A stretch of 64,000 nt of DNA, from assembly GCA_963708795.1 (NCBI GenBank), contig CAVPUH010000004.1, positions 186,001 to 250,000 on the forward strand, written 5' to 3'. Shown one piece after another: positions 36,349-45,555 of this stretch. Below the pieces are notes generated by a model. The model was given only the letters and a program-made list of their open reading frames with translations. It did not search any database and was not told the DNA's origin. How positions within the stretch are numbered: the first letter of the stretch is position 1; each line of letters starts with the position of its first letter. Both the position numbers and the translations under genes were made by a program. This DNA comes from DAIQRJ01 sp963708795 (GTDB taxonomy: Bacteria; Actinomycetota; Actinomycetes; Propionibacteriales; DAIQRJ01).

Positions 36349-37604
36349 CCGGCACGATCTTCGGCAGCCGCTACCGCAACTGGCCCGACGCCGCCGACAC
36401 GATGGCGACCGCCGCCGGCCGCCGTCGTCATGTCAGCGAGCTGATGATGCCGGCCCTGACGCTGCAGGCTTCCGCCCTCGAGCACAACGCCGCGTTGATG
36501 GCCCGGTGGGTCGCCGGTCTCGGGTTCGACCTGGCTCCGCACGGCAAGACGACGATGTCGCCGGAGCTGATCGCGCTCCAGCTCCGTCACGGTGCCTGGG
36601 CCATCACCGCCGCCACCGCCGGGCAGGCCCGGATGTTCGCTGACTGGGGCGTGCCTCGGATCATCCTCGCCAACGAGGTCACGGATCCGGGCGGCCTGCG
36701 ATGGGTGGCCGAGACCGTTGCCGCCGGTGACGTGTCGCTGCTCGTCCTGGTCGACTCGGTGCCCGGGGTCGAACTGCTGGCGGCCGCCGCACGGTCGGCC
36801 GGTTCGGCACGGCCCGTCGACGTCCTGCTGGAGTGGGGCATTCCAGGCGGCCGGGCCGGCGTGCGGACGCTGGCCGAGGCCCGCGACGTGGCCGAAGCGG
36901 TCGGCGCGTCGCCGCTCGTGCGGCTGGCCGGTGTGGAGTGTTTCGAAGGTGTCGCCGGCCACGACCGGAGCGCCTCGGACGAGGCCGCGGTCGAGGCGAT
37001 GGTCGCCGATCTCGTGACCCTGCTGGCCGAACTCGGGGCGACCGGAGCGTTCGGGGCCGTCGACGAGGTCGTGCTCACGGCGGGCGGTTCGAGCTACCCG
37101 GACCTGGTGGCGGCCGCGTTCGCGCGGATCACCGACGTCGGTGGGCTGCCGGTGCGGCGGGTGCTGCGCAGTGGCGGCTACCTCACCCATGACCACGGCA
37201 TGCTCGACCGGACGTCACCGATGCGGGAATCGGCTCACCATCCCGCCGGAACCCTGCTGCCGGCGCTGCGCCTGTACGCCAGCGTGGTGTCCACGCCCGA
37301 GCCGGGGTTGGCGATTCTCGGGTTCGGCAAGCGCGATGCACCGTACGACATCGACCTGCCGATCCCGCTCGCCGTACGTCGACGCACCGAACTGCCCGAC
37401 GGGGCCACCGCGGTGCTCCGCGGTGTCCGCGTGCTGCGTTGCAACGATCAGCATGCGTTCGTGGCGCACGCCGGTGAGTTGGCCGTCGGTGATCAGGTCG
37501 TGTTCGGGCTCTCGCATCCGTGCACCGCGTTCGACAAGTGGTCGCTGGTCCCGGTGCTCGACGACGAGGAGCACGTCATCGACCTGGTGACCACCCAGTT
37601 CTGA
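36345..37604 (+). CDS. D-threonine aldolase/D-serine dehydratase-like PLP enzyme
   Basis: Fold-type III PLP protein of 419 residues. FDLAPHGKTTMSPELIALQL near residues 63-82 contains the PLP Lys in the HGKT motif seen in DSD1-type enzymes. TAGGSSYPD and RVLRSGGYLTHDHGML form the phosphate and substrate region, and the C-terminal VVFGLSHPCTAFDKW near 385-399 has the His and Cys that bind zinc in D-serine dehydratases. Such proteins act on D-beta-hydroxy or other D-amino acids. It ends a start-stop coupled operon with lactonase and deacetylase genes, so a modified amino sugar acid or D-amino acid is the probable substrate. Confidence 0.84.
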   Translation: MTGTIFGSRYRNWPDAADTMATAAGRRRHVSELMMPALTLQASALEHNAALMARWVAGLGFDLAPHGKTTMSPELIALQLRHGAWAITAATAGQARMFADWGVPRIILANEVTDPGGLRWVAETVAAGDVSLLVLVDSVPGVELLAAAARSAGSARPVDVLLEWGIPGGRAGVRTLAEARDVAEAVGASPLVRLAGVECFEGVAGHDRSASDEAAVEAMVADLVTLLAELGATGAFGAVDEVVLTAGGSSYPDLVAAAFARITDVGGLPVRRVLRSGGYLTHDHGMLDRTSPMRESAHHPAGTLLPALRLYASVVSTPEPGLAILGFGKRDAPYDIDLPIPLAVRRRTELPDGATAVLRGVRVLRCNDQHAFVAHAGELAVGDQVVFGLSHPCTAFDKWSLVPVLDDEEHVIDLVTTQF

Positions 37605-37606
37605 GC

Positions 37607-37628
37607 GGCCGGTCGCTGGTGATCGGCC
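37607..37628 (+). terminator. Hairpin after the PLP-enzyme operon
   Basis: GGCCGGTC (37607-37614), loop of six, GATCGGCC (37621-37628). One pair is G-U when read on the plus strand, which suits termination of the operon ending at 37604. It abuts the stop codon of the convergent gene at 37629. Confidence 0.5.
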
Positions 37629-38819
37629 TCAGTTCTGGGCGGCGAGCGTCCAGGTCTCGGGGACACCCCCGGCGGTCACCGCGTCGCGCAGCAGTGCCCG
37701 GACGACCTCCCGGCCGGACAGGTACCAGATCGACCTGCCCGACGCGCTGACCCGCATCGGGTGCGCCTCGCGCTCCCCCAGTTCCCCCAACGCCCAGTAA
37801 TAGCAGCGGATCTCGACCAGGCCGTCGTGGTCGGACCGGACGAGGCCGAGCACGCCGACCGGGCGGTCGTCGGCGGCATCGCCCGGGTCCCACTCGGCCA
37901 GCAGGAACCACCGCCCCGACGCGTGCGGCTCGAGAAGTCCGTAGGCACCCGGTGGCCGGTGCGACGTCCCGTCCGAGGTCGCCTGGGCGGTGGCTGCGGC
38001 GGTGCTGGACGTGGGTTCTCCGTCGAGGAAGCGGTCGACGCGGTCGGGAGTCGTGGCGACGAGCAACGGTCGACGTGGCAGAAGGGAGTCCGGCCTGGGC
38101 AACCACCAGGCGGCCAGCCGCCAGTCGAGCCCGATGCCGGCGTTCAGCCACTCCGCCGTGTCCGTGAGCCACGGTCGGGCGACCAGATCCCACCGTTCGA
38201 CCTCGCGAACCCACGAACGGGCGCGCGCGTCGACCCGGGTGCCGCCGACGACCTCGTCACCGGTTCCCAGCGAGCGGGACGGCGTGAAGACCTCCGCGTC
38301 CACCGGCGCACCGGCGGGTGGCCCGGCCATGAGGTCGACGGGCCGCAGCCGGGCCACGAGCCCCGTCCCGACGTCGAGGGACACGGTGAAGCCGCGCACG
38401 CCGGCCTGGCAGCTCTGCACCCAGTGCGCCACCGATCCGTCGTGGCCGGCCATCTCCGCCAGCGTCGTGCCCGGGTCGAGCGCGCGGACGTCGGTGTGGG
38501 CCTCGGTCCACGAGACCCCGAGTCCTTCGGCGAGCATGGCCACCAGTTCGGCTCGACTCCCGTGTCGCTGCCAGACGGGCTCGGATCCGACTCCGATGCC
38601 CGACTGCACGAGCCAGCCGTCGCCGTCCCACAGCAGCATCAACGACACCAACCGCTCGGGCGGCGGCCGGAAGCCCACCGGCAGCGGTCGCAGCGCGCGA
38701 CGCCACCAGGGCACGGCGTCGACGCGGCTACGGGCAGACACCTGACTCCTCGTCGCGACGCCGACAGATCGTCCCGGACGACGCCGAAACCGACGACGGG
38801 AGGGAGTTTCCAGCATCAT
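37629..38819 (-). CDS. Hypothetical protein
   Basis: A 396-residue protein I do not recognise. The first 55 residues are strongly basic (RRRFRRRPGR) and may not all be coding; internal starts exist. The remainder is rich in Trp and acidic residues with no membrane segment or signal peptide: FRPPPERLVSLMLLWDGDGW, LDWRLAAWWLPRPDSLLPRRPL, VGVLGLVRSDHDGLVEIRCYYW. Regular coding bias and lack of interruption support a real gene. The gene on the same strand upstream (38847-39657) is also unknown and follows closely, so the two may be co-transcribed. Confidence 0.65.
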   Translation of the reverse strand: MMLETPSRRRFRRRPGRSVGVATRSQVSARSRVDAVPWWRRALRPLPVGFRPPPERLVSLMLLWDGDGWLVQSGIGVGSEPVWQRHGSRAELVAMLAEGLGVSWTEAHTDVRALDPGTTLAEMAGHDGSVAHWVQSCQAGVRGFTVSLDVGTGLVARLRPVDLMAGPPAGAPVDAEVFTPSRSLGTGDEVVGGTRVDARARSWVREVERWDLVARPWLTDTAEWLNAGIGLDWRLAAWWLPRPDSLLPRRPLLVATTPDRVDRFLDGEPTSSTAAATAQATSDGTSHRPPGAYGLLEPHASGRWFLLAEWDPGDAADDRPVGVLGLVRSDHDGLVEIRCYYWALGELGEREAHPMRVSASGRSIWYLSGREVVRALLRDAVTAGGVPETWTLAAQN

Positions 38820-38846
38820 AGGGGCCGGTCCCGGCGGTGTGCGGGT

Positions 38847-39657
38847 TCAGCGGGTGGCGTCGTAGAGGTCCCCGAGCATCTTCTCGACCGCGATCTCGTC
38901 CGCGGACGAGGCACTGATCCGCACCCACAGGTGCCGGTCGAGGGTGCCGTCACCGTCACTGTCGTAGACCCGCGACATCCGGTAGAGGCGCCCGTCGGGA
39001 TGGGTGGGGTCCGGCCGGTCGTCGACCCGGGTCCTCGCGTCGACGGCATGCAGACCGGACGAGTCGATGCCGAGTGCGGTCAGGCGTCTCAGGACGTCGG
39101 CGTAGCCCGCAGCGGCGCAGGGGGCCGCGCACTCGTCGGACTCGATGATGCCCCCGCTCGGGTCGAGGGTTCGGCTGCCTCCCACCACGCCCGTCTCGTC
39201 CATGCAGACCCAGCGGACCCCGGCCTGTGACGATCGCAGGCAACCCCAGGTCCCCGGAGCACGGAACGAGAAGGTCAACCCGGACAGGTCCATGGGGTAC
39301 ACGTCGTCCCCGCGCTTCCAGACCTGACCGAGCATCGGTTCCGCAGGTCGTGGACCGGACGTCGGCAGCGGATGGGTGAGCGGCCGCGGGGTGGAGCGGG
39401 CGTGGGGATTGGTGAGCGAGTCGCCGGCACGGCGATGCCCGAGGGCGCCGAGCACCGCGACGACAGCGACCAACACGATCACGGCGACCCCCGACGGTCA
39501 CGAGTGACCTGATCCAGCGGGGCCCGAGCCGAACTGTCGCGAGAGATCCCGGCTGGGTGCCGGCCGTGGCCGACTCGTCGACCCCGCCGTCACCGACGGC
39601 CGGCGCGGGCGGCTCGAAGTCTGGCCTCGACGCGTCCGGCGATCGATGGGCGCTCAC
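38847..39657 (-). CDS. Hypothetical single-pass membrane protein, one frameshift
   Basis: Unknown protein of about 269 residues. A cytoplasmic Pro/Asp-rich head (SAHRSPDASRPDFEPP) leads to RWIRSLVTVG, and after removal of one base in the run of five Cs at 39488-39492 continues as VAVIVLVAVVAVLGALGHRR, a complete transmembrane helix. The outside part contains four Cys (WGCLRSSQ, WVCMDE, SDECAAPCAA), likely disulfides, and DSDGDGTLDRHLWVRI. Without the correction the helix is cut in half, so the frame break is almost surely an artefact. GTG 39657 is the likely start. Function unknown. Confidence 0.6.
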
Positions 39658-39866
39658 GATTCCATCCCAGCACACCGCCTCCCCGCCTCTGGCCGGCGCG
39701 ATCGGCCACGTGACGACTCGGGACCGACAGTGAGCAGATGATGACGGTGCGAGATGTCACGCCTGGGGACGAAGTCGATCTGTGCGACAGGTGTGGCTCT
39801 CGCGCTCGCCCTTGACACGGGCGTAACGTGCCGGTTGCCCTAATCGGTCTGCCGAAAGGATCATCC

Positions 39867-41555
39867 GTGGACGTCGTGCTGGCCGCCGACCTTCGACTCG
39901 GGGCGAACCCGGTCGACTACTTCCTCATCGCGGCGTACTTCTTCTTCGTCATCGGCATCGGCGTGATCGCCCGCCGGCAGGTCAGCTCGAGCCTCGACTT
40001 CTTCCTGTCGGGCCGCTCGCTCCCCGCCTGGGTCACCGGGCTCGCGTTCATCTCGGCCAACCTCGGCGCCATCGAGATCATGGGCATGTCGGCCAACGGC
40101 GCCCAGTACGGCATGGCGACGATGCACTACTTCTGGATCGGCGCCGTTCCCGCCATGCTCTTCCTCGGCGTCGTGATGATGCCGTTCTACTACGGCTCGA
40201 AGGTCCGCAGCGTTCCCGAGTTCATGCTCCGCCGGTTCGGGCAGACCGCGCACCTGGTCAACGCGATCAGCTTCGCGGTGGCCCAGGTCCTGATCGCCGG
40301 CGTGAACCTGTTCCTGCTCGGCACGATCGTCAACGTGCTCCTCGGCTGGCCGCTGTGGATCTCGGTCATCGTCGCGGCCATCATCGTGCTGACATACACC
40401 TTCCTCGGCGGCCTCACCGCGGCCGTGTACAACGAGGTGCTGCAGTTCTTCGTCATCATCGCCGCGCTGCTGCCGCTCACCCTGGCCGGGCTGCACAAGG
40501 TCGGCGGCTGGGACGGGCTGAAGGAGAAGGTCACCGCCGGGCCGGGCGGTGCCGAGCAGCTGTCGGCGTGGCCGGCCACCCAGCTGTCCGGGTTCACGAG
40601 CCCCGTGCTGTCGGTCATCGGCATCGTCTTCGGGCTCGGCTTCGTGCTCTCGTTCGGCTACTGGACGACGAACTTCACCGAGGTGCAGCGCGCGCTCGCG
40701 AGCAAGAGCATGTCCGCAGCGCGGCGGACCCCGATCATCGGGTCGTTCCCGAAACTGTTCATCCCGTTCATCGTCGTGATCCCGGGCATGATCGCGGCGG
40801 TCTCGGTGAACGAGATGATGAAGTTCAAGGCCGCGGGCGGGACCGGCGGCGACGTCACCTACAACGACGCGATCCTGCTGCTGATGCGCGACCTGCTCCC
40901 GAACGGGATGCTCGGCGTGGCGATCACCGGCCTCCTGGCGTCGTTCATGGCCGGTATGGCCGCCAACATCAGCTCGTTCAACACGGTCTTCAGCTACGAC
41001 ATCTGGCAGACCTACGTCATCAAGGACCGGCCCGACGGTTACTACCTGCAGGTCGGCCGGGTCATGACGGTCGTGGCCTGCGTGCTCGCCATCGGAACCG
41101 CCTTCTTCGCCTCGGGTTACAGCAACCTGATGGACTACCTCCAACAGCTGTTCTCGTTCTTCAACGCACCGTTGTTCGCCACGTTCATCTTCGGCATGTT
41201 CTGGAAACGGATGACCCCGACCGCCGGCTGGGTCGGCCTCGTGTCGGGAACGCTCACCGCGATCCTGATCTTCGTCCTCAACGAGACCGGCGTGATCGAC
41301 CTGCCCGGGCAGGGCGCCAGCTTCGTGGGCGCGGGCGCGGCTTTCGTCGTCGACATCCTCGTCAGCTACTTCGTCAGCCTGGCCACGAAACCGAAGCCCG
41401 ACGCGGAACTGAAGGGACTCGTCTACTCGCTCACGCCGCGGGACCAGCTCCACGACGACGACTCCCCGGAGGAGCGCGTGTGGTACCGCAAGCCGACCCT
41501 GTTGGCCGGTATCTCGCTCACCATCGCCATCGTGCTGAACATCGCGTTCGGCTGA
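39867..41555 (+). CDS. Sodium:solute symporter (SSS family)
   Basis: Inner-membrane Na+-coupled transporter of 562 residues with about 13-14 hydrophobic helices. The SSS landmarks are DYFLIAAYFFFVIGIGVIARR, SLDFFLSGRSLPAW near 50-65 (the family FFLAGR-type motif), FISANLGAIEIMGMSANG, TYTFLGGLTAAVYNEVLQFF near 190-210 and FMAGMAANISSFNTVFSYDI near 365-385. It resembles the SGLT-like sugar transporters. GTG 39867 is chosen because GAAAGGA lies 7 bases upstream. It heads a run of sugar genes, which suggests uptake of a sugar or polyol. Confidence 0.9.
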   Translation: MDVVLAADLRLGANPVDYFLIAAYFFFVIGIGVIARRQVSSSLDFFLSGRSLPAWVTGLAFISANLGAIEIMGMSANGAQYGMATMHYFWIGAVPAMLFLGVVMMPFYYGSKVRSVPEFMLRRFGQTAHLVNAISFAVAQVLIAGVNLFLLGTIVNVLLGWPLWISVIVAAIIVLTYTFLGGLTAAVYNEVLQFFVIIAALLPLTLAGLHKVGGWDGLKEKVTAGPGGAEQLSAWPATQLSGFTSPVLSVIGIVFGLGFVLSFGYWTTNFTEVQRALASKSMSAARRTPIIGSFPKLFIPFIVVIPGMIAAVSVNEMMKFKAAGGTGGDVTYNDAILLLMRDLLPNGMLGVAITGLLASFMAGMAANISSFNTVFSYDIWQTYVIKDRPDGYYLQVGRVMTVVACVLAIGTAFFASGYSNLMDYLQQLFSFFNAPLFATFIFGMFWKRMTPTAGWVGLVSGTLTAILIFVLNETGVIDLPGQGASFVGAGAAFVVDILVSYFVSLATKPKPDAELKGLVYSLTPRDQLHDDDSPEERVWYRKPTLLAGISLTIAIVLNIAFG

Positions 41556-41589
41556 CCCGACGACCATCGACACAAGGGAGGTTGCTCTG

Positions 41590-41889
41590 ATGTCAGCCGA
41601 CGACGACGGCACGGCGACAGGCAAGAAGACGAAGGCCGGTGCTTTCGACGTCCGGGTGATCATCGGGTCGCTGCTCGGGTTGTACGGCGTGGTGCTCGTG
41701 ATCGTCGGGCTGGTGAACGGGCGGGGCACCGGTATCGCACCGCACGCCGACCCGGACCGGCTCAACCTGTTCGTCGGTATCTGCCTGCTCATCGGCGCGG
41801 CCGCGTTCATCATCTGGGCCCGCGTCCGCCCGATCATCGTGCCGGTGGAGGAGGGCACGGTCGAGGCGAAGCGAGCCGGTGGGCACTGA
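41590..41889 (+). CDS. Small two-helix membrane protein, symporter partner
   Basis: A 99-residue protein with two hydrophobic helices (VRVIIGSLLGLYGVVLVIVG near residues 21-40 and LFVGICLLIGAAAFIIWARV near 60-79), a polar head and a short acidic/basic tail. GGGAGG lies 9 bases before the ATG. It begins 34 bases after the symporter gene, and small proteins of this kind often accompany SSS transporters in actinobacteria. Function is unknown; an accessory or stabilising subunit is the natural guess. Confidence 0.75.
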   Translation: MSADDDGTATGKKTKAGAFDVRVIIGSLLGLYGVVLVIVGLVNGRGTGIAPHADPDRLNLFVGICLLIGAAAFIIWARVRPIIVPVEEGTVEAKRAGGH

Positions 41890-41908
41890 CCTGCCGCACT
41901 CTGACCGC

Positions 41909-42939
41909 GTGCCGGGCACGGCGACCACCGGCGGCCGCTCGACGATCGTGACGGTCACCCCGAATCCGTCGCTGGACCGGACCTTCGCCGTCACGGATCT
42001 GCGCCGCGGGCAGGTGCTCCGGGCCACCTCGACGTCGCTCGTCCCCAGCGGCAAGGGCGTCAACGTGTCCCGGGTGGTCGCCGCCAACGGCACCCGGAGC
42101 GTGGCCGTGCTGCCGATCGGCGGCCACGACGGCGATTTCCTCGTCTCCCGGTTGGTCCACGAGGACGGCATCACCCTGGAGGTCGTCCGCATCGGCGGCC
42201 GGATCCGCTCGAACATCACCGTTCTCGAGCCCGACGGCACCGCGACGAAGCTGAACGAGGCCGGGCCGACGTTGTCCGACGACGAGACCCGGGCGCTCGC
42301 CGACGCGGCGGTCGCCGCCGGAGCCGGAGCGGCGTGGCTCGTGGGTTCGGGAAGCCTCGCCCCCGGCATGCCGGACACGTTCTACGCCGGCCTGGTCACC
42401 AGGTCGCCAGGGTCGCCCGGACCGCCAGGATCGCGAGCGCAGCCTCGGGTGAGCGCCGACCGTCGGTCGCCGTCGACGTGACCGGGGCGGCGCTGGTGGC
42501 CGCGGTCGAGGCCGGCGCCGACCTCGTCAAGCCCAACGTCGGCGAACTCGCCGAGGTCTGCGGCACATCGCTCTCGACCGTCGGCGCGGTCGCGGCCGCG
42601 GCGGCCGACCTGCGGCGGCGGGGAGCCCGGGCCGTTCTGGCCAGCATGGGCTCGGACGGCGCGTTGCTGGCCACCGGCGCCGGCGTGTGGTTCGCTCGCG
42701 CCGACCTCACGACCATCGTCAGTGCGGTCGGGGCCGGCGACACGCTCCTCGCCGGTTTCCTGCTCGGCGGAGGCGGCGCGACGCCGGCGGCGGCGCTGGC
42801 GACCGGAGTGGCGCTCGCTGCCCGTCGATGTGTGCTCGACGCGACCGAGCAGCCCCGGATCGCCGACGCGGTCCCCGTGACGGCCACAATGCTCTCGGCA
42901 CGGATCGCTACCCGTGCACTCGACGAGCCGTCCGCCTGA
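41909..42939 (+). CDS. 1-phosphofructokinase-family sugar kinase (PfkB), one frameshift
   Basis: PfkB-family kinase of about 343 residues, closest in style to 1-phosphofructokinase/tagatose-6-phosphate kinase. IVTVTPNPSLDRTFAV opens the protein; SGKGVNVSRVVAANG near residues 48-62 is the PfkB N-terminal signature; VKPNVGELAEVCG and the catalytic VSAVGAGDTLLAGFLLGGG follow. The frame changes near 42405, between FYAGLV and RVARTARIASAASGERRPSVAVDV; the shift equals one missing base or two extra ones. GTG 41909 gives a family-like start; GTG 41879, overlapping the preceding gene, is possible. It acts in the symporter operon. Confidence 0.8.
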
Positions 42940-42967
42940 CCCATCACCGCCCGTCCGGAGGAGTTCG

Positions 42968-44017
42968 ATGCACACGCTGGTCGTCGCCGACCACTACATC
43001 CACGCCGATGCTTACGTCACCGCGATCGCGGCGGAACTCGGGGAGGACTTCGGCCCCGTCGAGACCGCCATGTGGGGCGGGTCGAAGGAGGAACAGCACG
43101 AACTCCAGCAGCGGATGGAATGGGACGGCCCCAACTCCGTCGCCGCTCCCCCGGAGCTGCTCGAGCGGATGGCCGACGTCGAGGTGCTGGCGCTCCACTT
43201 CGCGCCCGTGCCGGCGGTGCTGATCGCCGCCGCGCCGCGGTTGCGAGCGGTGGTCGTCGCACGCGCCGGCGTGGAGAACGTCGACGTCGACGCGGCCACG
43301 GCGGCCGGCATCGTGGTCGCCAACGTCGCCGGACGCAACGCCTCCGGAGTAGCCGAACTCTCGATCGGGCTGATGCTCTCCGAAGCCCGCGACATCTCCC
43401 GGGCGGACGCGTCGATCAAGGTCGGAGGATGGCGCAAGCTCTTCCCGGGACCGTTCGTCGAACTCGGCGGCAGCTGTGTCGGCCTGGTGGGGTTCGGCCA
43501 CGTCGGGCATCACCTCGCGGCCCGGCTTCGCGGCTTCGGCGTGCGGCTGCTGGTGGCGGATCCGTACGTCGACCCAGCCGACGTCGCGTCCTACGGCGGT
43601 GCGGTGGTGAGTCTCGACGACGTCTTCGCGGAGGCCGACTTCATCAGTGTCCAGGCCCGGGTGACGCCCGAGACGCACCGCTTCATCGGGGCCGACCAGT
43701 TCGCGCTGTGCAAGCCGTCGGCCTACTTCGTCAACGTCGGCCGCAGCAGGCTCGTCGACTACGACGCGCTGCTCGAGGCCCTCACGTCCGGCCGCATCGC
43801 CGGTGCTGCCCTGGACGTCTACGACGCGGAGCCGCTTGCTGCCGACAGCCCGTTCCGTTCGCTCGACAACGTCACGATGACGACCCATTTCGCCGGCGAC
43901 ACGCTGACGACCGTGGCCCGGTCGGGCCGGCTCGTCGCCGCTGGGATCGCCGAGTTCGCACGCACCGGCCGGATCGAGCACGCGGTGAACGCGGGCGCGC
44001 TGCCGCCGGTGCCGTGA
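42968..44017 (+). CDS. 2-hydroxyacid dehydrogenase (D-isomer specific, SerA-like)
   Basis: NAD-dependent D-2-hydroxyacid dehydrogenase of 349 residues. The catalytic Arg is in VVVARAGVENVDVDAAT near 96-112; GSCVGLVGFGHVGHHLAARLRGFG near 165-190 is the dinucleotide loop; YFVNVGRSRLVDYDALLEAL, DVYDAEPL with the catalytic Glu, and MTTHFAGDT with the catalytic His near 304 complete the set. ATG 42968 follows GGAGGAG. Its stop overlaps the next start as GTGA. The long N-terminal part (MWGGSKEEQHELQQRME) is unlike SerA, so serine synthesis is not implied; it probably oxidises a sugar-derived hydroxyacid or reduces the keto acid. Confidence 0.87.
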   Translation: MHTLVVADHYIHADAYVTAIAAELGEDFGPVETAMWGGSKEEQHELQQRMEWDGPNSVAAPPELLERMADVEVLALHFAPVPAVLIAAAPRLRAVVVARAGVENVDVDAATAAGIVVANVAGRNASGVAELSIGLMLSEARDISRADASIKVGGWRKLFPGPFVELGGSCVGLVGFGHVGHHLAARLRGFGVRLLVADPYVDPADVASYGGAVVSLDDVFAEADFISVQARVTPETHRFIGADQFALCKPSAYFVNVGRSRLVDYDALLEALTSGRIAGAALDVYDAEPLAADSPFRSLDNVTMTTHFAGDTLTTVARSGRLVAAGIAEFARTGRIEHAVNAGALPPVP

Positions 44018-45498
44018 CCGCCATCGGCGAGGCACTGCTCGGCATCGACGCGGGCGGGACCGTCGTCAAGGCGGTGCTGTTCGACCTGCGCGGGACGGAA
44101 CTCGCGGCCGGGCACGCCCGCTGCGCCTCCCGGCACCCGAGCCCGGGCTGGTCCGAGCGCGACCCGGAGGAATTGTGGACGGCATGCGCGTCGGCCGTGC
44201 GGGCCTGTCTGGACCAGGCCGCCACGGTCGTCGCGGGCTGGCGCGGGGCCACCGCGATCGCGGCCGTCGCAGTGGTGGGTCACGGTGACGGGGCGTACCT
44301 CGTCGACAGGCACGGCGACCCGGTGCGCCCGGCGATCGCCGCCACGGACGGTCGCGCCGTCCAGGAGTCCGTCGCGCTGTCGACCACGCGCGTGCTCGAA
44401 CTCTCCGGCACCCATCCCTTTCCAGGCTCACCCCCGGCTCTCGCGGCGTGGTTGGCCGCGCACGAGCCGTCGACCCTCGATCGCGCGGCCGCGTGGCTGA
44501 TGGCCAAGGACTGGCTCCGGTTCCGGTTGACCGGCCGCTTCGGTACCGACCAGACCGACGCCAGCGGCGCGTTCACCGATCTCACCACCGGCCGGTACAG
44601 CGACGAACTGATCGAGATCGCCGGCTTCACCCGCTGGCGACGACTGCTCCCCACGATCCATCACAGTGCCGACGTGGTCGGGACGATCACCGCGGCAGCG
44701 GCGGCCGCGACGGGATTGCCCGCGGGAACACCTGTGGTCTGCGGTGCCCACGACTGCGACGGTGCCGCGCTCGGCATGGGTGCGACGAGGCCGGGGCGGC
44801 TCTCGATGATCGCCGGGACGTTCAGCATCAACCAGGTCGTGACCCCGGTGGCCAGGACGGATCCGCGGTGGCAGACGCGGACGTTCGCCCGACCCGGCGA
44901 ATACCTGGCGATGGCGACCTCTCCGGCCTCGGCCTCCAACCTGGACTGGTTCGTCCGGGAGTTCGGTCCGTCCGGTGCAGGAGCGTTCGACCAGGTCAAC
45001 GCCGAGGTGGCCGCCGCCTCGCCGGTCGGAGCGCCGGTGTTCCTGCCGTTCCTCTTCGGGGCCCCGCACGGTTTCCGCGGCGGCGGCGGCTTCGTCGGTG
45101 TCCGCGCCGGTCACACCCGCGGCGACCTGCTCCGCGGCGTCTTCGAGGGCGTCGTGTGCAACCACCGGGCGCACGTCGAGGCCTTGCGCGACGGCTTCGC
45201 GATCACCGGAGCGGCGCGGTTGACCGGCGGCGGCGCACGCAGCGCGGCCTGGACCCAGATGTTCGCCGACGCGCTGAAGGTGCCGATCGAGATACCGGGC
45301 TCCGAGGAGGCGGGAGCGCTCGGAGCGGCCGTGCTGGCCGGCTGGGGAGCGGGTGTGTGGCCGGATCTCGACGCCGCGGTCGAGGCGACCTCGTCCGTGC
45401 GCGCGACCTTCGAGCCGTCGCCGGCCGGGGTGGACCGTTTCGACGCGGTCTACCGTCGCTACGCCGACGTGGTGACGGCGCTGTCGAGCCTCGACTGA
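44014..45498 (+). CDS. FGGY-family carbohydrate kinase
   Basis: ATP-dependent kinase of 494 residues from GTG 44014, coupled to the preceding dehydrogenase. LLGIDAGGTVVKAVLFDLRG near 8-27 is the phosphate 1 loop (AGGT in place of LGTS), KDWLRFRLTGRFGTDQTDASGAF near 164-186 and MIAGTFSINQVV near 261 the middle motifs, and ARLTGGGARSAAWTQMFADAL near 405-425 the C-terminal signature. The AGGTVVK variant is common in L-xylulose, erythritol and related polyol kinases. It closes the symporter operon, giving a module of transporter, two kinases and an oxidoreductase for an unidentified sugar or polyol. Confidence 0.86.
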   Translation: MTAIGEALLGIDAGGTVVKAVLFDLRGTELAAGHARCASRHPSPGWSERDPEELWTACASAVRACLDQAATVVAGWRGATAIAAVAVVGHGDGAYLVDRHGDPVRPAIAATDGRAVQESVALSTTRVLELSGTHPFPGSPPALAAWLAAHEPSTLDRAAAWLMAKDWLRFRLTGRFGTDQTDASGAFTDLTTGRYSDELIEIAGFTRWRRLLPTIHHSADVVGTITAAAAAATGLPAGTPVVCGAHDCDGAALGMGATRPGRLSMIAGTFSINQVVTPVARTDPRWQTRTFARPGEYLAMATSPASASNLDWFVREFGPSGAGAFDQVNAEVAAASPVGAPVFLPFLFGAPHGFRGGGGFVGVRAGHTRGDLLRGVFEGVVCNHRAHVEALRDGFAITGAARLTGGGARSAAWTQMFADALKVPIEIPGSEEAGALGAAVLAGWGAGVWPDLDAAVEATSSVRATFEPSPAGVDRFDAVYRRYADVVTALSSLD

Positions 45499-45502
45499 CG
45501 TC

Positions 45503-45520
45503 CGCTGTCCGCGAACAGCG
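45503..45520 (+). terminator. Small hairpin after the symporter operon
   Basis: CGCTGT, six-base loop, ACAGCG: a perfect 6-bp stem starting 5 bases after the FGGY kinase stop. It could terminate the operon, although it also lies just upstream of the repeats that precede the next gene. Confidence 0.42.
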
Positions 45521-45524
45521 TGGC

Positions 45525-45548
45525 TGTAATCCTGTAATCGTGTAATTC
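45525..45548 (+). promoter_or_regulatory. Three 8-bp direct repeats (TGTAATNN) upstream of a possible DNA-binding protein
   Basis: TGTAAT occurs at 45525, 45533 and 45541, an exact period of 8. The third copy stands where a -10 element would be, about 10 bases before the ATG at 45556, so the transcript would be nearly leaderless. Tandem 8-base boxes are typical of ribbon-helix-helix regulators, one dimer per box, and the downstream protein has a C-terminal segment of that kind. Autoregulation is inferred. Confidence 0.5.
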
Positions 45549-45555
45549 TGACGTC

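Noticed and set aside
39812..39844. TTGACA followed by CCTAAT as a promoter for the symporter
   Set aside because: The spacing would be 21 bases, too long; no better -10 found.
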